Assembly: GCA_001898625.1 (NCBI GenBank)
Contig: MKUP01000033.1
Location: 335,764-399,763 of the forward strand
Reading direction: 5' to 3'
Length of the DNA: 64,000 bases
From: Burkholderiales bacterium 67-32
GTDB taxonomy: Bacteria > Pseudomonadota > Gammaproteobacteria > Burkholderiales > Burkholderiaceae_B
Below are positions 53,751-62,844 of this stretch, one piece after another; the stretch's first letter is position 1; each line of letters begins with the position of its first letter. The position numbers and the translations under genes are program-made. A model generated the notes under the pieces. That model was not told the DNA's origin. It saw only the letters and a list, made by a program, of their open reading frames with translations, and ran no database searches.

Positions 53751-53771
53751 CAGCTTTCAAAGGACTATCGA

Positions 53772-54932
53772 GTGGCCAATTCCTACCTCTTCACTTCGGA
53801 ATCCGTCTCCGAAGGACACCCCGACAAAGTCGCCGACCAGGTCTCGGACGCCATCCTGGACGCCATCCTCGCGCAGGACCCGACCTCGCGCGTGGCCGCG
53901 GAAACGCTGTGCAATACCGGGCTGGTCGTGCTGGCGGGCGAGATCACCACGCGCGCCAACGTCGACTACATCCAGGTCGCGCGCGACACCATCAAGCGCA
54001 TCGGCTACGACAACACCGACTACGGCATCGACTACAAGGGCTGCGCGGTGCTGGTCGCCTACGACAAGCAGTCGCCCGACATCGCCCAGGGCGTGGACCG
54101 CGCCTCGGACGACTACCTGAACCAGGGCGCCGGCGACCAGGGCCTGATGTTCGGCTACGCCTGCACCGAAACGCCCGACCTGATGCCCGCGCCGATCTGG
54201 TATGCGCACCGCCTGGTCCAGCGCCAGAGCGAACTGCGCAAGGACGGCCGCCTGCCGTGGCTGCGCCCCGACGCCAAGTCGCAGGTCACCTTCCGCTACG
54301 TCGACGGCAATCCGGTCGAGGTCGACACCGTGGTGCTGTCCACGCAGCACTCGCCCGACGTCAGCCAGGAGACCATCCGCGAGGCCGTCATCGAGGAGAT
54401 CATCAAGAAGACCTTCCCCGACGGCCTGATCACCGACAAGACCCGCTACCTGGTCAACCCGACCGGCCGCTTCGTCATCGGCGGCCCGCAGGGCGACTGC
54501 GGCCTGACCGGCCGCAAGATCATCGTCGACACCTACGGCGGCGCGTGCCCGCACGGCGGCGGCGCGTTCTCGGGCAAGGATCCGTCCAAGGTCGACCGTT
54601 CGGCCGCCTATGCCGCCCGCTACGTGGCCAAGAACATCGTCGCCGCGGGCCTGGCCACGCGCGCGCAGATCCAGGTCAGCTACGCCATCGGCGTGGCCGA
54701 GCCCATCAACATCACGGTCGACACCTACGGCACCGGCGTCATCCCCGACGATCAGATCGCCAGGCTGGTGCGCGAGCACTTCGACCTGCGTCCGAAGGGC
54801 ATCGTCAACATGCTGGACCTGCTGCGCCCGATCTACCAGAAGTCGGCCGCCTACGGCCACTTCGGCCGCTCGGAGCCGGAGTTCAGCTGGGAAGCCACCG
54901 ACAAGGCGGCGGTGCTGCGGTCGGCGCGGTAG
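53772..54932 (+). CDS. metK: S-adenosylmethionine synthetase MetK
   Basis: The 386-residue enzyme matches MetK throughout: [20 protein letters not shown] at the N-terminus, [20 protein letters not shown], and the phosphate loop [20 protein letters not shown]. It makes S-adenosylmethionine from methionine and ATP. The start is a GTG at 53772 after AAAGGA. The open frame continues upstream, but the conserved protein starts here. It is divergent from the LpxL-family gene and converges on the amidohydrolase gene seven bases away. Leader: see the hairpin at 53733. Confidence 0.97.
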   Translation: MANSYLFTSESVSEGHPDKVADQVSDAILDAILAQDPTSRVAAETLCNTGLVVLAGEITTRANVDYIQVARDTIKRIGYDNTDYGIDYKGCAVLVAYDKQSPDIAQGVDRASDDYLNQGAGDQGLMFGYACTETPDLMPAPIWYAHRLVQRQSELRKDGRLPWLRPDAKSQVTFRYVDGNPVEVDTVVLSTQHSPDVSQETIREAVIEEIIKKTFPDGLITDKTRYLVNPTGRFVIGGPQGDCGLTGRKIIVDTYGGACPHGGGAFSGKDPSKVDRSAAYAARYVAKNIVAAGLATRAQIQVSYAIGVAEPINITVDTYGTGVIPDDQIARLVREHFDLRPKGIVNMLDLLRPIYQKSAAYGHFGRSEPEFSWEATDKAAVLRSAR

Positions 54933-54939
54933 CTCCCCG

Positions 54940-55842
54940 CTACCCGCCGAATTCGCCGTAGACGTCGCGCGGGTTGCGGACGAGGATCCGTTCGAGCACC
55001 GGACGGTCCTCCACCCATTCGGCCAGCAGGTCGAACAGGTCGCCGTCGTTCGGCATGCCCCTTCCCTGCATGTTCGTGTGGGGCCAGTCGCTGCCCCACA
55101 GCAGGCGTTCGGGCGCATGGCGCACCAGGGCGCGTGCCATGGGCGTGACCTCGGCATAAGGGTAGTCCTGCGCCGTGCTGCGCATCGGGCCAGAGATCTT
55201 CACCCAGACGCGCCCGGTATCCAGCAACTCCAGCAGCCGCCGGAAAGCCGGCTGGTCCACCCCGCCCGCGGCGGGAATGCAGGCGAAGTGATCCAGCACG
55301 ATACGGTTGGGCAGGCGCAGCAGCGCCTCGGCATGCTCGACCAGATCGGTGCCGTGCGGATAGAACTGCACGTGCCAGCCGAACTCCGCGATCAGTTCGG
55401 GAATGCGCGGCGACGACAACCGGGGCAAGGCGCCACGATGGCCCTGGCTGACGAAGCGGGCGCCGCGCACGCCCAGCGCGTCGAGCTCGGCCACGCGCGC
55501 GCGGTCCACGTCGTCGGGCAGCAGCGCCACGCCGCGAAAGCGATCCGGGAAACGCCGCAGCACCTCGGCCAGGTGGTCCGGATTCTGGCCGTAGCCGGCG
55601 CCGCTGACCACCACCGCGCCGGACAGCCCCAGCGTCTCCTGCAAGGCGATGTTGGTCTCGGGTAGCGCGTCCGCCGAACGGTACTTGCTGCCCGGATGGA
55701 ACGGATAGCGGCTGGCGGGTCCGAACAGGTGGACGTGGCAGTCGATGGCGCCCGCCGGCGCGGCCAGCCGGGGCTTGCGCGGATGCGGATCGGGCGGCGG
55801 CGTCAGGGGCAGCGCATCGTGGCCGGGCATCGCGGCCGCCAT
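54940..55842 (-). CDS. Amidohydrolase (COG3618, LigI/2-pyrone-4,6-dicarboxylate lactonase-like), left copy
   Basis: The 300-residue TIM barrel has the metal and catalytic residues of the COG3618 family: IDCHVHLFGP, GWHVQFYPHG, RIVLDHFACIP and LLWGSDWPHTNM (catalytic aspartate in SDW). Relatives hydrolyse lactones or amide-like bonds of dicarboxylates. The start at 55842 overlaps the Bug stop (TGATG). The N-terminus up to DCHVHLF is long and proline-rich; an internal ATG at 55830 is possible. It forms the left half of a mirror-like locus around a LysR gene. Substrate unknown. Confidence 0.87.
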   Translation of the reverse strand: MAAAMPGHDALPLTPPPDPHPRKPRLAAPAGAIDCHVHLFGPASRYPFHPGSKYRSADALPETNIALQETLGLSGAVVVSGAGYGQNPDHLAEVLRRFPDRFRGVALLPDDVDRARVAELDALGVRGARFVSQGHRGALPRLSSPRIPELIAEFGWHVQFYPHGTDLVEHAEALLRLPNRIVLDHFACIPAAGGVDQPAFRRLLELLDTGRVWVKISGPMRSTAQDYPYAEVTPMARALVRHAPERLLWGSDWPHTNMQGRGMPNDGDLFDLLAEWVEDRPVLERILVRNPRDVYGEFGG

Positions 55843-56822
55843 CAGTTGGCCGTGATGCGGGCACGCCGCACCACGTCCTTCCATTGCCGAATCTCGGCCG
55901 AGATCATGCCGGCGAAGTCCTCGGGCGTGCTGGTCCGGGGCTCCACGCCCGCGGCCTGCAACTGGCTGATCCAGGCGGGATCCTTGCCGATCCCGGCCAT
56001 CGTCCGGTGCAGCGCATCGATCACCTCGCGCGGCGTGCCCGCCGGCGCCAGCACGCCCAGCCACAGGATGCCCTCGTAGCCCGGCACGCCGGACTCGGCG
56101 ATGGTCGGCACCTCGGGCAGCAGCGCGGAGCGCTTCGCGCTGGCGATGGCCAGCGGCTTGATCCGTCCGCCGGCGAAATGCGGCTGGGAGGTGGTGACGG
56201 TGTCCATCTTGACCGCGATCTGGCCGCCCAGCAGGTCGTTGAGCGCCGGCGCCGCGCCCTTGTACGGCACGTGCACGACCTGGATGCCGAGCTTGAGGAG
56301 CAGAAGCTCCATCGTGACGTGGGGCAGCGTGCCGTTGCCCGCCGAACCGTAGGTCAGCTTGCCGGGATGCTTGCGCGCATAGTCGACGAAGCCCTTGAAA
56401 TCGTCGAAGGGCTGATTGCCGCTGGCCACCAGCAGCTCGGGTATCTGCGCCACGAGCCCGATGGGCGCGAAGTCCTTTTCCGTATCGAAGGACAGGCGCG
56501 GCGTGATCGCCGGATTGATGGTGTGGTTGGGCGTGGTGAACAGCAGCGTGTAGCCGTCGGGCGCCGCGCGCGCGACGCGCTGGGTGGAGATCACGCCGCC
56601 GGCGCCGGGCACGTTCTCCACCACGACCTGCGCATCGAGCCTCCGGCCGAGCTGCACGGCCAGCATGCGCGCCACGGCGTCCACCGATCCACCGGCCGAG
56701 AACGGCACCACCATCGTGACCGGCCGGGACGGATAGCGGGCGGCCTGGGCCGGCGCGGCCAGCGGCAGGCTCGCGGCCAGGCAGGCAAGACATGCACGTC
56801 GGACAAGGGATGGGCACGGCAT
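55842..56822 (-). CDS. Bug/TctC-family periplasmic solute-binding protein (left arm of mirror locus)
   Basis: The 326-residue receptor has a signal peptide of about 27 residues (ACLACLAASLPLAAPAQA). Its mature motifs are YPSRPVTMVVPFSAGGSVD, VENVPGAGGVISTQRVARAA, PDGYTLLFTT and HVPYKGAAPALNDLLGGQIA. Its stop is one base inside the amidohydrolase start (TGATG). It is divergent from the LysR gene; a motif (56881-56893) shared with the right arm lies 58 bases before its start. Ligand probably the amidohydrolase substrate or product (inference). Confidence 0.92.
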   Translation of the reverse strand: MPCPSLVRRACLACLAASLPLAAPAQAARYPSRPVTMVVPFSAGGSVDAVARMLAVQLGRRLDAQVVVENVPGAGGVISTQRVARAAPDGYTLLFTTPNHTINPAITPRLSFDTEKDFAPIGLVAQIPELLVASGNQPFDDFKGFVDYARKHPGKLTYGSAGNGTLPHVTMELLLLKLGIQVVHVPYKGAAPALNDLLGGQIAVKMDTVTTSQPHFAGGRIKPLAIASAKRSALLPEVPTIAESGVPGYEGILWLGVLAPAGTPREVIDALHRTMAGIGKDPAWISQLQAAGVEPRTSTPEDFAGMISAEIRQWKDVVRRARITAN

Positions 56823-56880
56823 CGGATCTCGCCTCCTCGTTTGCGGGACGCTGAGCTTAGAGGCCGCGGCGGGCCCGCCT

Positions 56881-56893
56881 CAAATGATTGTTT
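56881..56893. promoter_or_regulatory. Shared LysR-type motif, site A
   Basis: CAAATGATTGTTT sits in the 154-base divergent region between the left Bug gene and the LysR gene. It equals the complement of 57899-57912 apart from a one-base insertion. Likely LysR binding site (inference). Confidence 0.55.
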
Positions 56894-56976
56894 TGCACCC
56901 ATCCATGAATTCCTTGCATGCCGCACCGCGCATGATGATGATGTCACTGTGCCGTTTCTCCCCCGACGAGGCATCC

Positions 56977-57891
56977 ATGCAAATCGATTTCCTCGGCATG
57001 CAGGCCTTTCTCTGCATCGTCGAGCAAGGCGGCTTCCTGCCGGCCGCCACCCATCTGAACCTGTCCCAGACGGCGGTCAGCCATCGCCTGCGCAAGCTGG
57101 AGGACAGCCTGGGCATGAAGCTGCTGACCCGCACCACGCGCGCGATCACGCTGACCGATGCCGGCCGCGCCCTGCTGCCGCGCGTGCGCAAGGCCATGCA
57201 GGAACTGGAGCTGTCCTACGACACGGTGCGCCAGCATGCCGGCACCGCGCCGCGCTGGCTGGTGTTCGGCTGCCTGCCGACCCTGGCGATCACCCAGTTG
57301 TCGCCGGCGCTGCTGCGCTTCGCGACGCGGCACCCCGACATCTCCGTGCGCGTGCTGGACGACTCCATCGGCGAAATCGCCGAGCACGTGCACAACGGCA
57401 CCGCGGCCTTCGGCGTGTCGCTCGCCAGCTCGAACCGGTTCGGCCTGGACATGGACGTGTTCGCCGAAGAACCGTTCGTGCTGGCCTGCCCGCCCCGCCA
57501 CCGCCTGGCGCGGGCCAGGGTGGTGGATTGGGAACGCCTGCGCGGCGAACCCCTGATCCGCATCAGCCTGCCCGCCGGCAACGCGGCCACCATCGACGAC
57601 GCGCTGGGCGATCGCCGACTGCAATTGCGCTGGGCCTACGAGGCCCAGCATACGTCGATCGCGCTGGACTTCGTCGCCAACGGACTGGGACTGACCGTGG
57701 TGCCGGCGCTGTCGGCCACCAAGGCGCCCGGCGTGGTCACGCGGCCGCTGGCCGGTCCCGCCGTGGCTCGCCATCTGGCCGTGGTCACGCGCCACGGCGC
57801 CGTGCTTGCCCCGGCCGCGCAGGCCATGCGCGACCTGCTCGTCGCCGAGATCCGGGGCCGTCTGGCGGCCGTCCATGAACGGCGCGCATGA
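56977..57891 (+). CDS. LysR-family transcriptional regulator (centre of mirror locus)
   Basis: The 304-residue protein has the LysR HTH (LGMQAFLCIVEQGGFLPAAT, LSQTAVSHRLRKLEDSLGM) and a C-terminal effector domain with SLASSNRFGLDMDVFAEEPF. The ATG at 56977 has GAGG at good spacing; the frame is open further up to 56884 but that part would overlap the motif region. On its left it is divergent from a Bug-amidohydrolase pair; on its right a second such pair follows in the same direction. Both outward promoters share a CAAATGA-TTGTTT motif. Confidence 0.9.
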   Translation: MQIDFLGMQAFLCIVEQGGFLPAATHLNLSQTAVSHRLRKLEDSLGMKLLTRTTRAITLTDAGRALLPRVRKAMQELELSYDTVRQHAGTAPRWLVFGCLPTLAITQLSPALLRFATRHPDISVRVLDDSIGEIAEHVHNGTAAFGVSLASSNRFGLDMDVFAEEPFVLACPPRHRLARARVVDWERLRGEPLIRISLPAGNAATIDDALGDRRLQLRWAYEAQHTSIALDFVANGLGLTVVPALSATKAPGVVTRPLAGPAVARHLAVVTRHGAVLAPAAQAMRDLLVAEIRGRLAAVHERRA

Positions 57892-57898
57892 ATCCGCC

Positions 57899-57912
57899 AA
57901 ACAATTCATTTG
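57899..57912. promoter_or_regulatory. Shared LysR-type motif, site B
   Basis: AAACAATTCATTTG is the complement of CAAATGAATTGTTT and matches site A with one extra base. It lies seven bases after the LysR stop and 94 bases before the right-arm Bug start. Confidence 0.55.
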
Positions 57913-58006
57913 TCCACGCCACCCCGGGTGCCTAGACTGGCGGCCAATCGACGGTCCCCCCGCATGCTCCCGGCGCGGGCCCGGACCGCGCCATGAGGAG
58001 ACCGCC

Positions 58007-58978
58007 ATGTTCCACCGCGCCGCGCGGCCCATCGCCGCCGCGCTGATGTTCGCCGCCATCGCCCCGCTCCACGCGCAGGACGACCGCTACCCCGAGCAGC
58101 CGATCCGCGTGGTCGTGCCTTTCGGCGTCGGCGGGCTGGCCGACATTTCGCTGCGCCTGGTCACGCAGCGCCTGTCCGAACGGCTGGGCCAGCAGGTCGT
58201 GGTCGAGAACAAGCCAGGCGCGGGCGGCGTGGTGGCCGCCAACGCGGTGCTGGGCGCGCCGCGCGACGGCTATACGCTGGCGGTGTTCGCCAACGGCACG
58301 GCGATCAGCAAGACGCTCTTCAAGCTACCCTACGATCCCGTCGCCGATTTCGCGCCCATCTCCACCGTCGCCTACTTCGACCTGGTGCTGCTGACCAACG
58401 CCAAGGGCAAGCTGCAATCCCTGCCCGCTCTGCTGGCCGAGGGCAGGAAGCGCCAGCTGGTGCTGGGCACCATCAACCCGGGCAGCACGCAGAACCTGTC
58501 GGCCGAACTGTTCAAGTCCATGGCCGGCGTCGACGCCATGATCGTGCCCTTCAAGAGCACGCCCGAAGTGCTGACCGCCTTGCTGCGCGGCGACGTCGAC
58601 GTGATGTTCGAGTCGTATGCCGCACTCAAGGGCGCCATCACGTCGGGCCAGGCAACGCCGATCGCGGCCACCGGCAGCCACCGTTCGAGCTGGCTGCCCA
58701 AGGTGCCCACTGTCGCCGAGAGCGGCGTGCCCGGCTATGAGGTCGCCGGCTGGAACGCCCTGTTCGCGCCGACCGGCACGCCGCCCCGCAGACTGGACCG
58801 CCTGAACGCCGCGCTGAACGAGGTGCTGCGCGAACCCGCCATCCGCCAGCGCCTGGAGGAACTCGGCACGCAGGCCCAGGGCAGCACGCGCGAGGAACTC
58901 GCCGACGTGTTCAAGCGCGACATCGCCAAATGGGCCGACGTCATCCGCAAGGCGGGCATCCCCATGCAGCAGAACTAG
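58007..58978 (+). CDS. Bug/TctC-family periplasmic solute-binding protein (right arm of mirror locus)
   Basis: The 323-residue receptor has a signal peptide of about 22 residues (FHRAARPIAAALMFAAIAPL). Mature motifs: YPEQPIRVVVPFGVGGLAD, VENKPGAGGVVAANAVLGA, DGYTLAVF and, where most Bug proteins have a VPY motif, VPFKSTPEVLTALLRGDVD. That makes it more divergent than its neighbours. The ATG at 58007 has GAGGAG upstream. A shared motif lies 94 bases before it. It is followed 14 bases later by a second amidohydrolase gene. Confidence 0.9.
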   Translation: MFHRAARPIAAALMFAAIAPLHAQDDRYPEQPIRVVVPFGVGGLADISLRLVTQRLSERLGQQVVVENKPGAGGVVAANAVLGAPRDGYTLAVFANGTAISKTLFKLPYDPVADFAPISTVAYFDLVLLTNAKGKLQSLPALLAEGRKRQLVLGTINPGSTQNLSAELFKSMAGVDAMIVPFKSTPEVLTALLRGDVDVMFESYAALKGAITSGQATPIAATGSHRSSWLPKVPTVAESGVPGYEVAGWNALFAPTGTPPRRLDRLNAALNEVLREPAIRQRLEELGTQAQGSTREELADVFKRDIAKWADVIRKAGIPMQQN

Positions 58979-58992
58979 CAGGAGCTTTTTTC

Positions 58993-59805
58993 GTGACTTT
59001 CGCGACTTCCCCGGCCGACGCGGTGCTGGTCGATGCCCACGTCCACGTCTTCACGCGCGACATGCCGCTCGTGCCCAATCCCCGGCACAGTCCGGACTAC
59101 AGTTTCACGGTGGAGCAGCTGCTCGACACCATGGACCGGCATGGCGTGCACTACGCCGTCATCGCCGCCGCCAGCCCCTGGGGGGACTACAACGACTACG
59201 TCCTCGAATCCCTGGGCAAATCGGCGCGGCTGCGCGGCACCATCATCGCCGATCCGTCCGTGGAAAAGGTCTCGCTGGACGCCATGCACGCCGCCGGCAT
59301 GCGGGGCGTGCGGCTGCCCTTCATCGGCCTGCCGGAACTGCCCGACCTGGACTCGTGGAACTATCGCAAGTTCCTGCGCCGGCTGGTGGACCTGGACTGG
59401 CACGTGCACGTGCACATCGAGGGTCCCCGGCTGCCGGCGGTGCTGCCTTTGCTCGAGCAATCGGGCGTGAAGATCGTCATCGATCACATCGGCCGGCCCG
59501 ATCCGGTCTCGGGAACGGCCAGCGAAGGTTTCCAGGCCATGCTGCGATCGGTCCGCAGGGGCCGCACCTGGGTGAAGATGTCGGGCGCCTACCGGCTGGG
59601 AGCCAATGCCCGCGAATGCGCGCAGGCGCTGTACCGCGAAGTGGACGTGGACCGGCTGATGTGGGCCAGCGACTGCCCCTTCGTGGGCGCGGAATCGACC
59701 ATGACCTACGAGGCCGCCATCGCGTGGCTGGAAGAGACGATCCCGGACGCGGCCGACCGGCGCCGCATCTTCGGCGGCAACGCGCTGCGCTTCTATTTCT
59801 CGTGA
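58993..59805 (+). CDS. Amidohydrolase (COG3618-like), right copy
   Basis: The 270-residue TIM barrel has VDAHVHVFTRDMP, WHVHVHIEGP, IVIDHIGRPDP and LMWASDCPFVGAE, the same metal and aspartate pattern as the left copy but with low overall similarity. Members act on lactones or cyclic dicarboxylates. The start is a GTG at 58993 after GGAG. It is the last gene of the LysR-Bug-amidohydrolase arm. A six-T run lies just before the GTG. Confidence 0.87.
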   Translation: MTFATSPADAVLVDAHVHVFTRDMPLVPNPRHSPDYSFTVEQLLDTMDRHGVHYAVIAAASPWGDYNDYVLESLGKSARLRGTIIADPSVEKVSLDAMHAAGMRGVRLPFIGLPELPDLDSWNYRKFLRRLVDLDWHVHVHIEGPRLPAVLPLLEQSGVKIVIDHIGRPDPVSGTASEGFQAMLRSVRRGRTWVKMSGAYRLGANARECAQALYREVDVDRLMWASDCPFVGAESTMTYEAAIAWLEETIPDAADRRRIFGGNALRFYFS

Positions 59806-59824
59806 CAGGCCGCGTCCGACCGGT

Positions 59825-60829
59825 TCAACGCGCCGAGTCGCCCCAGCGGTAGACCTGCGTCAGCTCGTCCAGTCGCTGCTTCAGTCCCGCGTCCAGCACG
59901 TAGTCGGCCGCCGCCAGCGTATCGTCCAGTTGGTCGGGCCGGCTCGCGCCCAGCAGCGGCGCGGTGACGAGCGGATTGGCCAGCACCCACGCCACCGACA
60001 GCGTCGTCAGCGACACCCCCGCCTCCTTCGCCAGCGCCTGCAGCGCGTCCACCGTGTCGAAATACCGGTCGGCCCAGTAACGCTCCTGATAACGCTCGGC
60101 CGCGGTGCCCAGCGTGAAGCGGGTTCCTTCGGTGGGCGCGCCGCGGCGATGCTTGCCGGTCAGCAGGCCGCCAGCCAGCGGGTTGTACGGAATCACGCCC
60201 AGGCCTTCTTCCTGCGCCAACGGCAGCAGTTCACGCTCGATCTCGCGGAACAACAGGCTGTAGCGGGGCTGCACCGAGACGAAGCGCACGAGCCCATGCA
60301 ACTCGGACTTGCCCAGCGCGCGGGCCAGGCGGTACGCCAGGAAATTGGACACGCCCACGTAGCGGGCACGACCGGACCGCACGATGGTGTCCAGGGCCTC
60401 CAGGGTCTCGTCCAGCGGCGTACGCGTGTCGTCGCCATGCAGTTGGTAAAGATCGACGTAATCGGTCTGCAGCCGTGCCAGCGAGGCGTCGATCGCATTC
60501 AGCAGATGCTTGCGCGACGAGCCCTGGTCCCAGGGATGCGGACCGGTCCGGCCGAAGGCCTTGGTCGCCACGACGAAGCCGGCGCGCCCGCCCGGCGCGT
60601 CGCGCAGCCAGCGGCCCAGGATTTCCTCGGTGGCGCCTATCGTCTTCAAGCCGCCGCCCAGCGGATAGACGTCGGCGGTGTCCAGGAAGTTGATGCCGCC
60701 GTGGGCTGCCTTGTCCAGGATCTGGCGGGCGACGGATTCCTCGGTCTGCAGGCCGAAGGTCATGGTGCCGAGCGCGAGGCGGCTGACGGTCAGGCCGGTG
60801 CGGCCCAGGCGGGTGGTGGCCAAGGTCAT
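59825..60829 (-). CDS. Aldo/keto reductase
   Basis: The 334-residue (alpha/beta)8 protein has the catalytic tetrad region: DTADVYPLGG (Asp, Tyr), VVATKAFG (Lys) and YQLHGDD (His). Other motifs are VGVSNFLAYRLAR and the C-terminal cofactor loop. AKRs reduce aldehydes or ketones with NADPH; the clade cannot be told. It is near but not overlapping the right amidohydrolase gene and has no regulator beside it. The ATG at 60829 fits the common start MTLATTRLGRTGL. Confidence 0.9.
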   Translation of the reverse strand: MTLATTRLGRTGLTVSRLALGTMTFGLQTEESVARQILDKAAHGGINFLDTADVYPLGGGLKTIGATEEILGRWLRDAPGGRAGFVVATKAFGRTGPHPWDQGSSRKHLLNAIDASLARLQTDYVDLYQLHGDDTRTPLDETLEALDTIVRSGRARYVGVSNFLAYRLARALGKSELHGLVRFVSVQPRYSLLFREIERELLPLAQEEGLGVIPYNPLAGGLLTGKHRRGAPTEGTRFTLGTAAERYQERYWADRYFDTVDALQALAKEAGVSLTTLSVAWVLANPLVTAPLLGASRPDQLDDTLAAADYVLDAGLKQRLDELTQVYRWGDSAR

Positions 60830-60973
60830 GGTGGATGCGTCGGTGGAGAATGGAAGGAACCTACTATGCTAGAACACCCCGGCGCTTCCTGGAACCAATC
60901 CGTGGAAGTAAGGATATGCAGGCCCGGCGCCCCTCGCCGGAAGAGGCGGCGGTTGGCGTTACACTGCCTTCAT

Positions 60974-61189
60974 ATGACCGCCCAGTTGCCCGCTTCCGAC
61001 TCCCCCGCCTCCCCTTCCACCCCCGATTCGCCCTGCGTGGCGGTGTGCTCCACCCTGTTCGACGACATCTGCCGCGGATGCGGCCGTACCGCCATGGAAG
61101 TCGCCAACTGGGTGCAGATGAGCCCCGAGGAAAAACAGGTGGTCTGGCAGCGGATCCGGGCCCAGGGCTACCCCCGGCGCAAGGGCTGA
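60974..61189 (+). CDS. DUF1289 family small cysteine-rich protein
   Basis: The 71-residue protein has the DUF1289 pattern: CVAVCSTLFDDICRGCGRT with two cysteine pairs, then WVQMSPEEKQVVWQRIRAQG. The cysteines probably bind iron or zinc, but the function of the family is unknown. Upstream frames run a long way without support; the ATG at 60974 gives the usual size. It is divergent from the aldo/keto reductase across 144 bases. Confidence 0.85.
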   Translation: MTAQLPASDSPASPSTPDSPCVAVCSTLFDDICRGCGRTAMEVANWVQMSPEEKQVVWQRIRAQGYPRRKG

Positions 61190-61288
61190 TCCACCGGTGC
61201 CTCGCCGTATCGTCCGCGTCATGACAGTCTTCGGCCTGTCACATGCCGCAGGCTAAATAGGCGTCATCGCACCGACCCCCTACGGCCC

Positions 61289-62335
61289 ATGCGCATCGTC
61301 CTCGTCACGGATGCCTGGCATCCGCAAATCAACGGCGTCGTCCATACCTGGACGTACATGCAGAAAACGCTGACCTCCTGGGGCCACGAGCTCATCATCG
61401 TCAGCCCCGTCGGCAGCCGCACCATCCCCACCCCCACCGAGCCCGACGTGCGGCTGTGCGTGGAACCGCGCCGGCACCTGTTGCGCACGCTGGCGGGCCG
61501 CGAGCCCGACACCCTGCACATCGCCACCGAAGGCCCGCTGGGCCTGGCGGCGCGGCGGCTGGCGCGGCAGCGGGGATGGCGCTACACCACGTCCTTCCAC
61601 ACCATGTTCCCGGATTATCTCCAGGCCCGGATGGGCATCCCGGCGAACTGGACGTGGCGCTTCATGCGCTGGTTCCACCGGCCCTCGCAGCGGGTGCTGG
61701 TGCCGACCCCCACCGTGCGCGACACGCTGGCGGCCAAGGGCCTGGACAATCTCCATATCTGGGCGCGCGGCGTCGATACCGAGCGCTTCCGGCCCGAAGC
61801 CGGCAATGCGCTGCCCTACCCCGGCCCCATCTTCGTGAGCGTCGGCCGCCTGGCCAAGGAAAAGAACCTCGATGCCTTCCTGTCCCTGGACCTGCCGGGC
61901 ACCAAGGTGGTCGTGGGCGGCGGCCCGGACGAGGCCCGGCTGCGGCGCAAGTTCCCCGGCGCGGTCTTCCTGGGCATGAAGCCGCACAGCGAACTGGCGC
62001 GCTACTACGCGGGCGCCGACGTGTTCGTCTTCCCCAGCCAGACCGATACCTTCGGCCTGGTCATGCTGGAGGCGATCGCCTGCGGCACGCCGGTGGCCGC
62101 CTATCGCAGCGAGGCGCCGATGGCGGTCGTGAGCGAAGGGCGCACCGGCGTCCTGCACGACGACCTGCGCGCGGCCTGCATGGGGGCGCTGGAATTGTCG
62201 GGCACCGACATCCGCCAGCATGCGCTGGAGCACAGCTGGACCGCCATCGCCTCGCGCCTGCTGGAGCTACAGGTGCCGGCCGACCCGAAACGCGAGAAGG
62301 CCGACCTGGACTGGTATCCCCAGGGCGCGGTGTAG
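61289..62335 (+). CDS. GT4-family glycosyltransferase
   Basis: The 348-residue GT-B protein has an N-terminal acceptor domain (DAWHPQINGVVHTWTYMQKT) and a C-terminal nucleotide-sugar domain with SVGRLAKEKNLDAFL and the EX7E-type motif FGLVMLEAIACGTPVAAY. Members move mannose or other sugars to lipids; the donor cannot be fixed. The ATG at 61289 fits the common start MRIVLVTDAWHPQ. No other cell-surface gene lies next to it. It converges on the Rid gene 12 bases away. Confidence 0.88.
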   Translation: MRIVLVTDAWHPQINGVVHTWTYMQKTLTSWGHELIIVSPVGSRTIPTPTEPDVRLCVEPRRHLLRTLAGREPDTLHIATEGPLGLAARRLARQRGWRYTTSFHTMFPDYLQARMGIPANWTWRFMRWFHRPSQRVLVPTPTVRDTLAAKGLDNLHIWARGVDTERFRPEAGNALPYPGPIFVSVGRLAKEKNLDAFLSLDLPGTKVVVGGGPDEARLRRKFPGAVFLGMKPHSELARYYAGADVFVFPSQTDTFGLVMLEAIACGTPVAAYRSEAPMAVVSEGRTGVLHDDLRAACMGALELSGTDIRQHALEHSWTAIASRLLELQVPADPKREKADLDWYPQGAV

Positions 62336-62347
62336 CGGCCCCCGGGC

Positions 62348-62833
62348 TCAGGCGCCGGGCGCGCCTTCCTTGAGCGCGATGTCCAGGTCGACCAGCACCG
62401 GGGCATTGCGCGGCAGCTCGCTCACGCCGATGACGGAACGCGGATGGCGGCCATGGTCGCCGAACACCGCCACCAGCAGTTCGGACCCTTCGTCGGCCAG
62501 CTCCGACCACCGGCCGCGCTCGTGGCCGACCTGGAAGAAGTAGTTCACGCGCAGCACCCGGTCGACGCCGCCAAGCGTGCCGCCGGCCAGGTGCCGCACC
62601 CACGCCAGGGCATGCAGCACGCACAGCCTGACGGCTTCGCGGCCCACGCCGGCGTCCACCGACTCGCCCACGACCCCCTGGGCCAGGAGCGTATCGGCCC
62701 CGGTCTTGGGTATCTGCCCGGCGACGTGGACGGTATCGCGGTGCCGGATCGCCGGCGCGTAGGAAAAAAGGGTGGGCGTGGGCGGCGGCAGCGCAAGCCC
62801 CAGCGCGCGCAGGCGTTCATCGGCATTCGACAT
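62348..62833 (-). CDS. Rid-family (RidA/YjgF-like) protein
   Basis: The 161-residue protein has the Rid fold with VHVAGQIPKTG, LRVNYFFQVG and the conserved arginine in HPRSVIGVSELPRNAPVLVD. Rid proteins hydrolyse reactive imines or enamines, or have related deaminase roles. It is larger than RidA (about 128) and belongs to the longer COG0251 branch. The start is the ATG at 62833. It follows the Bug gene by 11 bases on the same strand, and another Rid gene lies on the far side of that Bug gene. Confidence 0.88.
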   Translation of the reverse strand: MSNADERLRALGLALPPPTPTLFSYAPAIRHRDTVHVAGQIPKTGADTLLAQGVVGESVDAGVGREAVRLCVLHALAWVRHLAGGTLGGVDRVLRVNYFFQVGHERGRWSELADEGSELLVAVFGDHGRHPRSVIGVSELPRNAPVLVDLDIALKEGAPGA

Positions 62834-62844
62834 GAGCGGCCCCC

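Noticed and set aside
53507-53771. SAH or SAM riboswitch before metK
   Set aside because: No recognisable consensus of the known classes was found; only a simple hairpin is supported.
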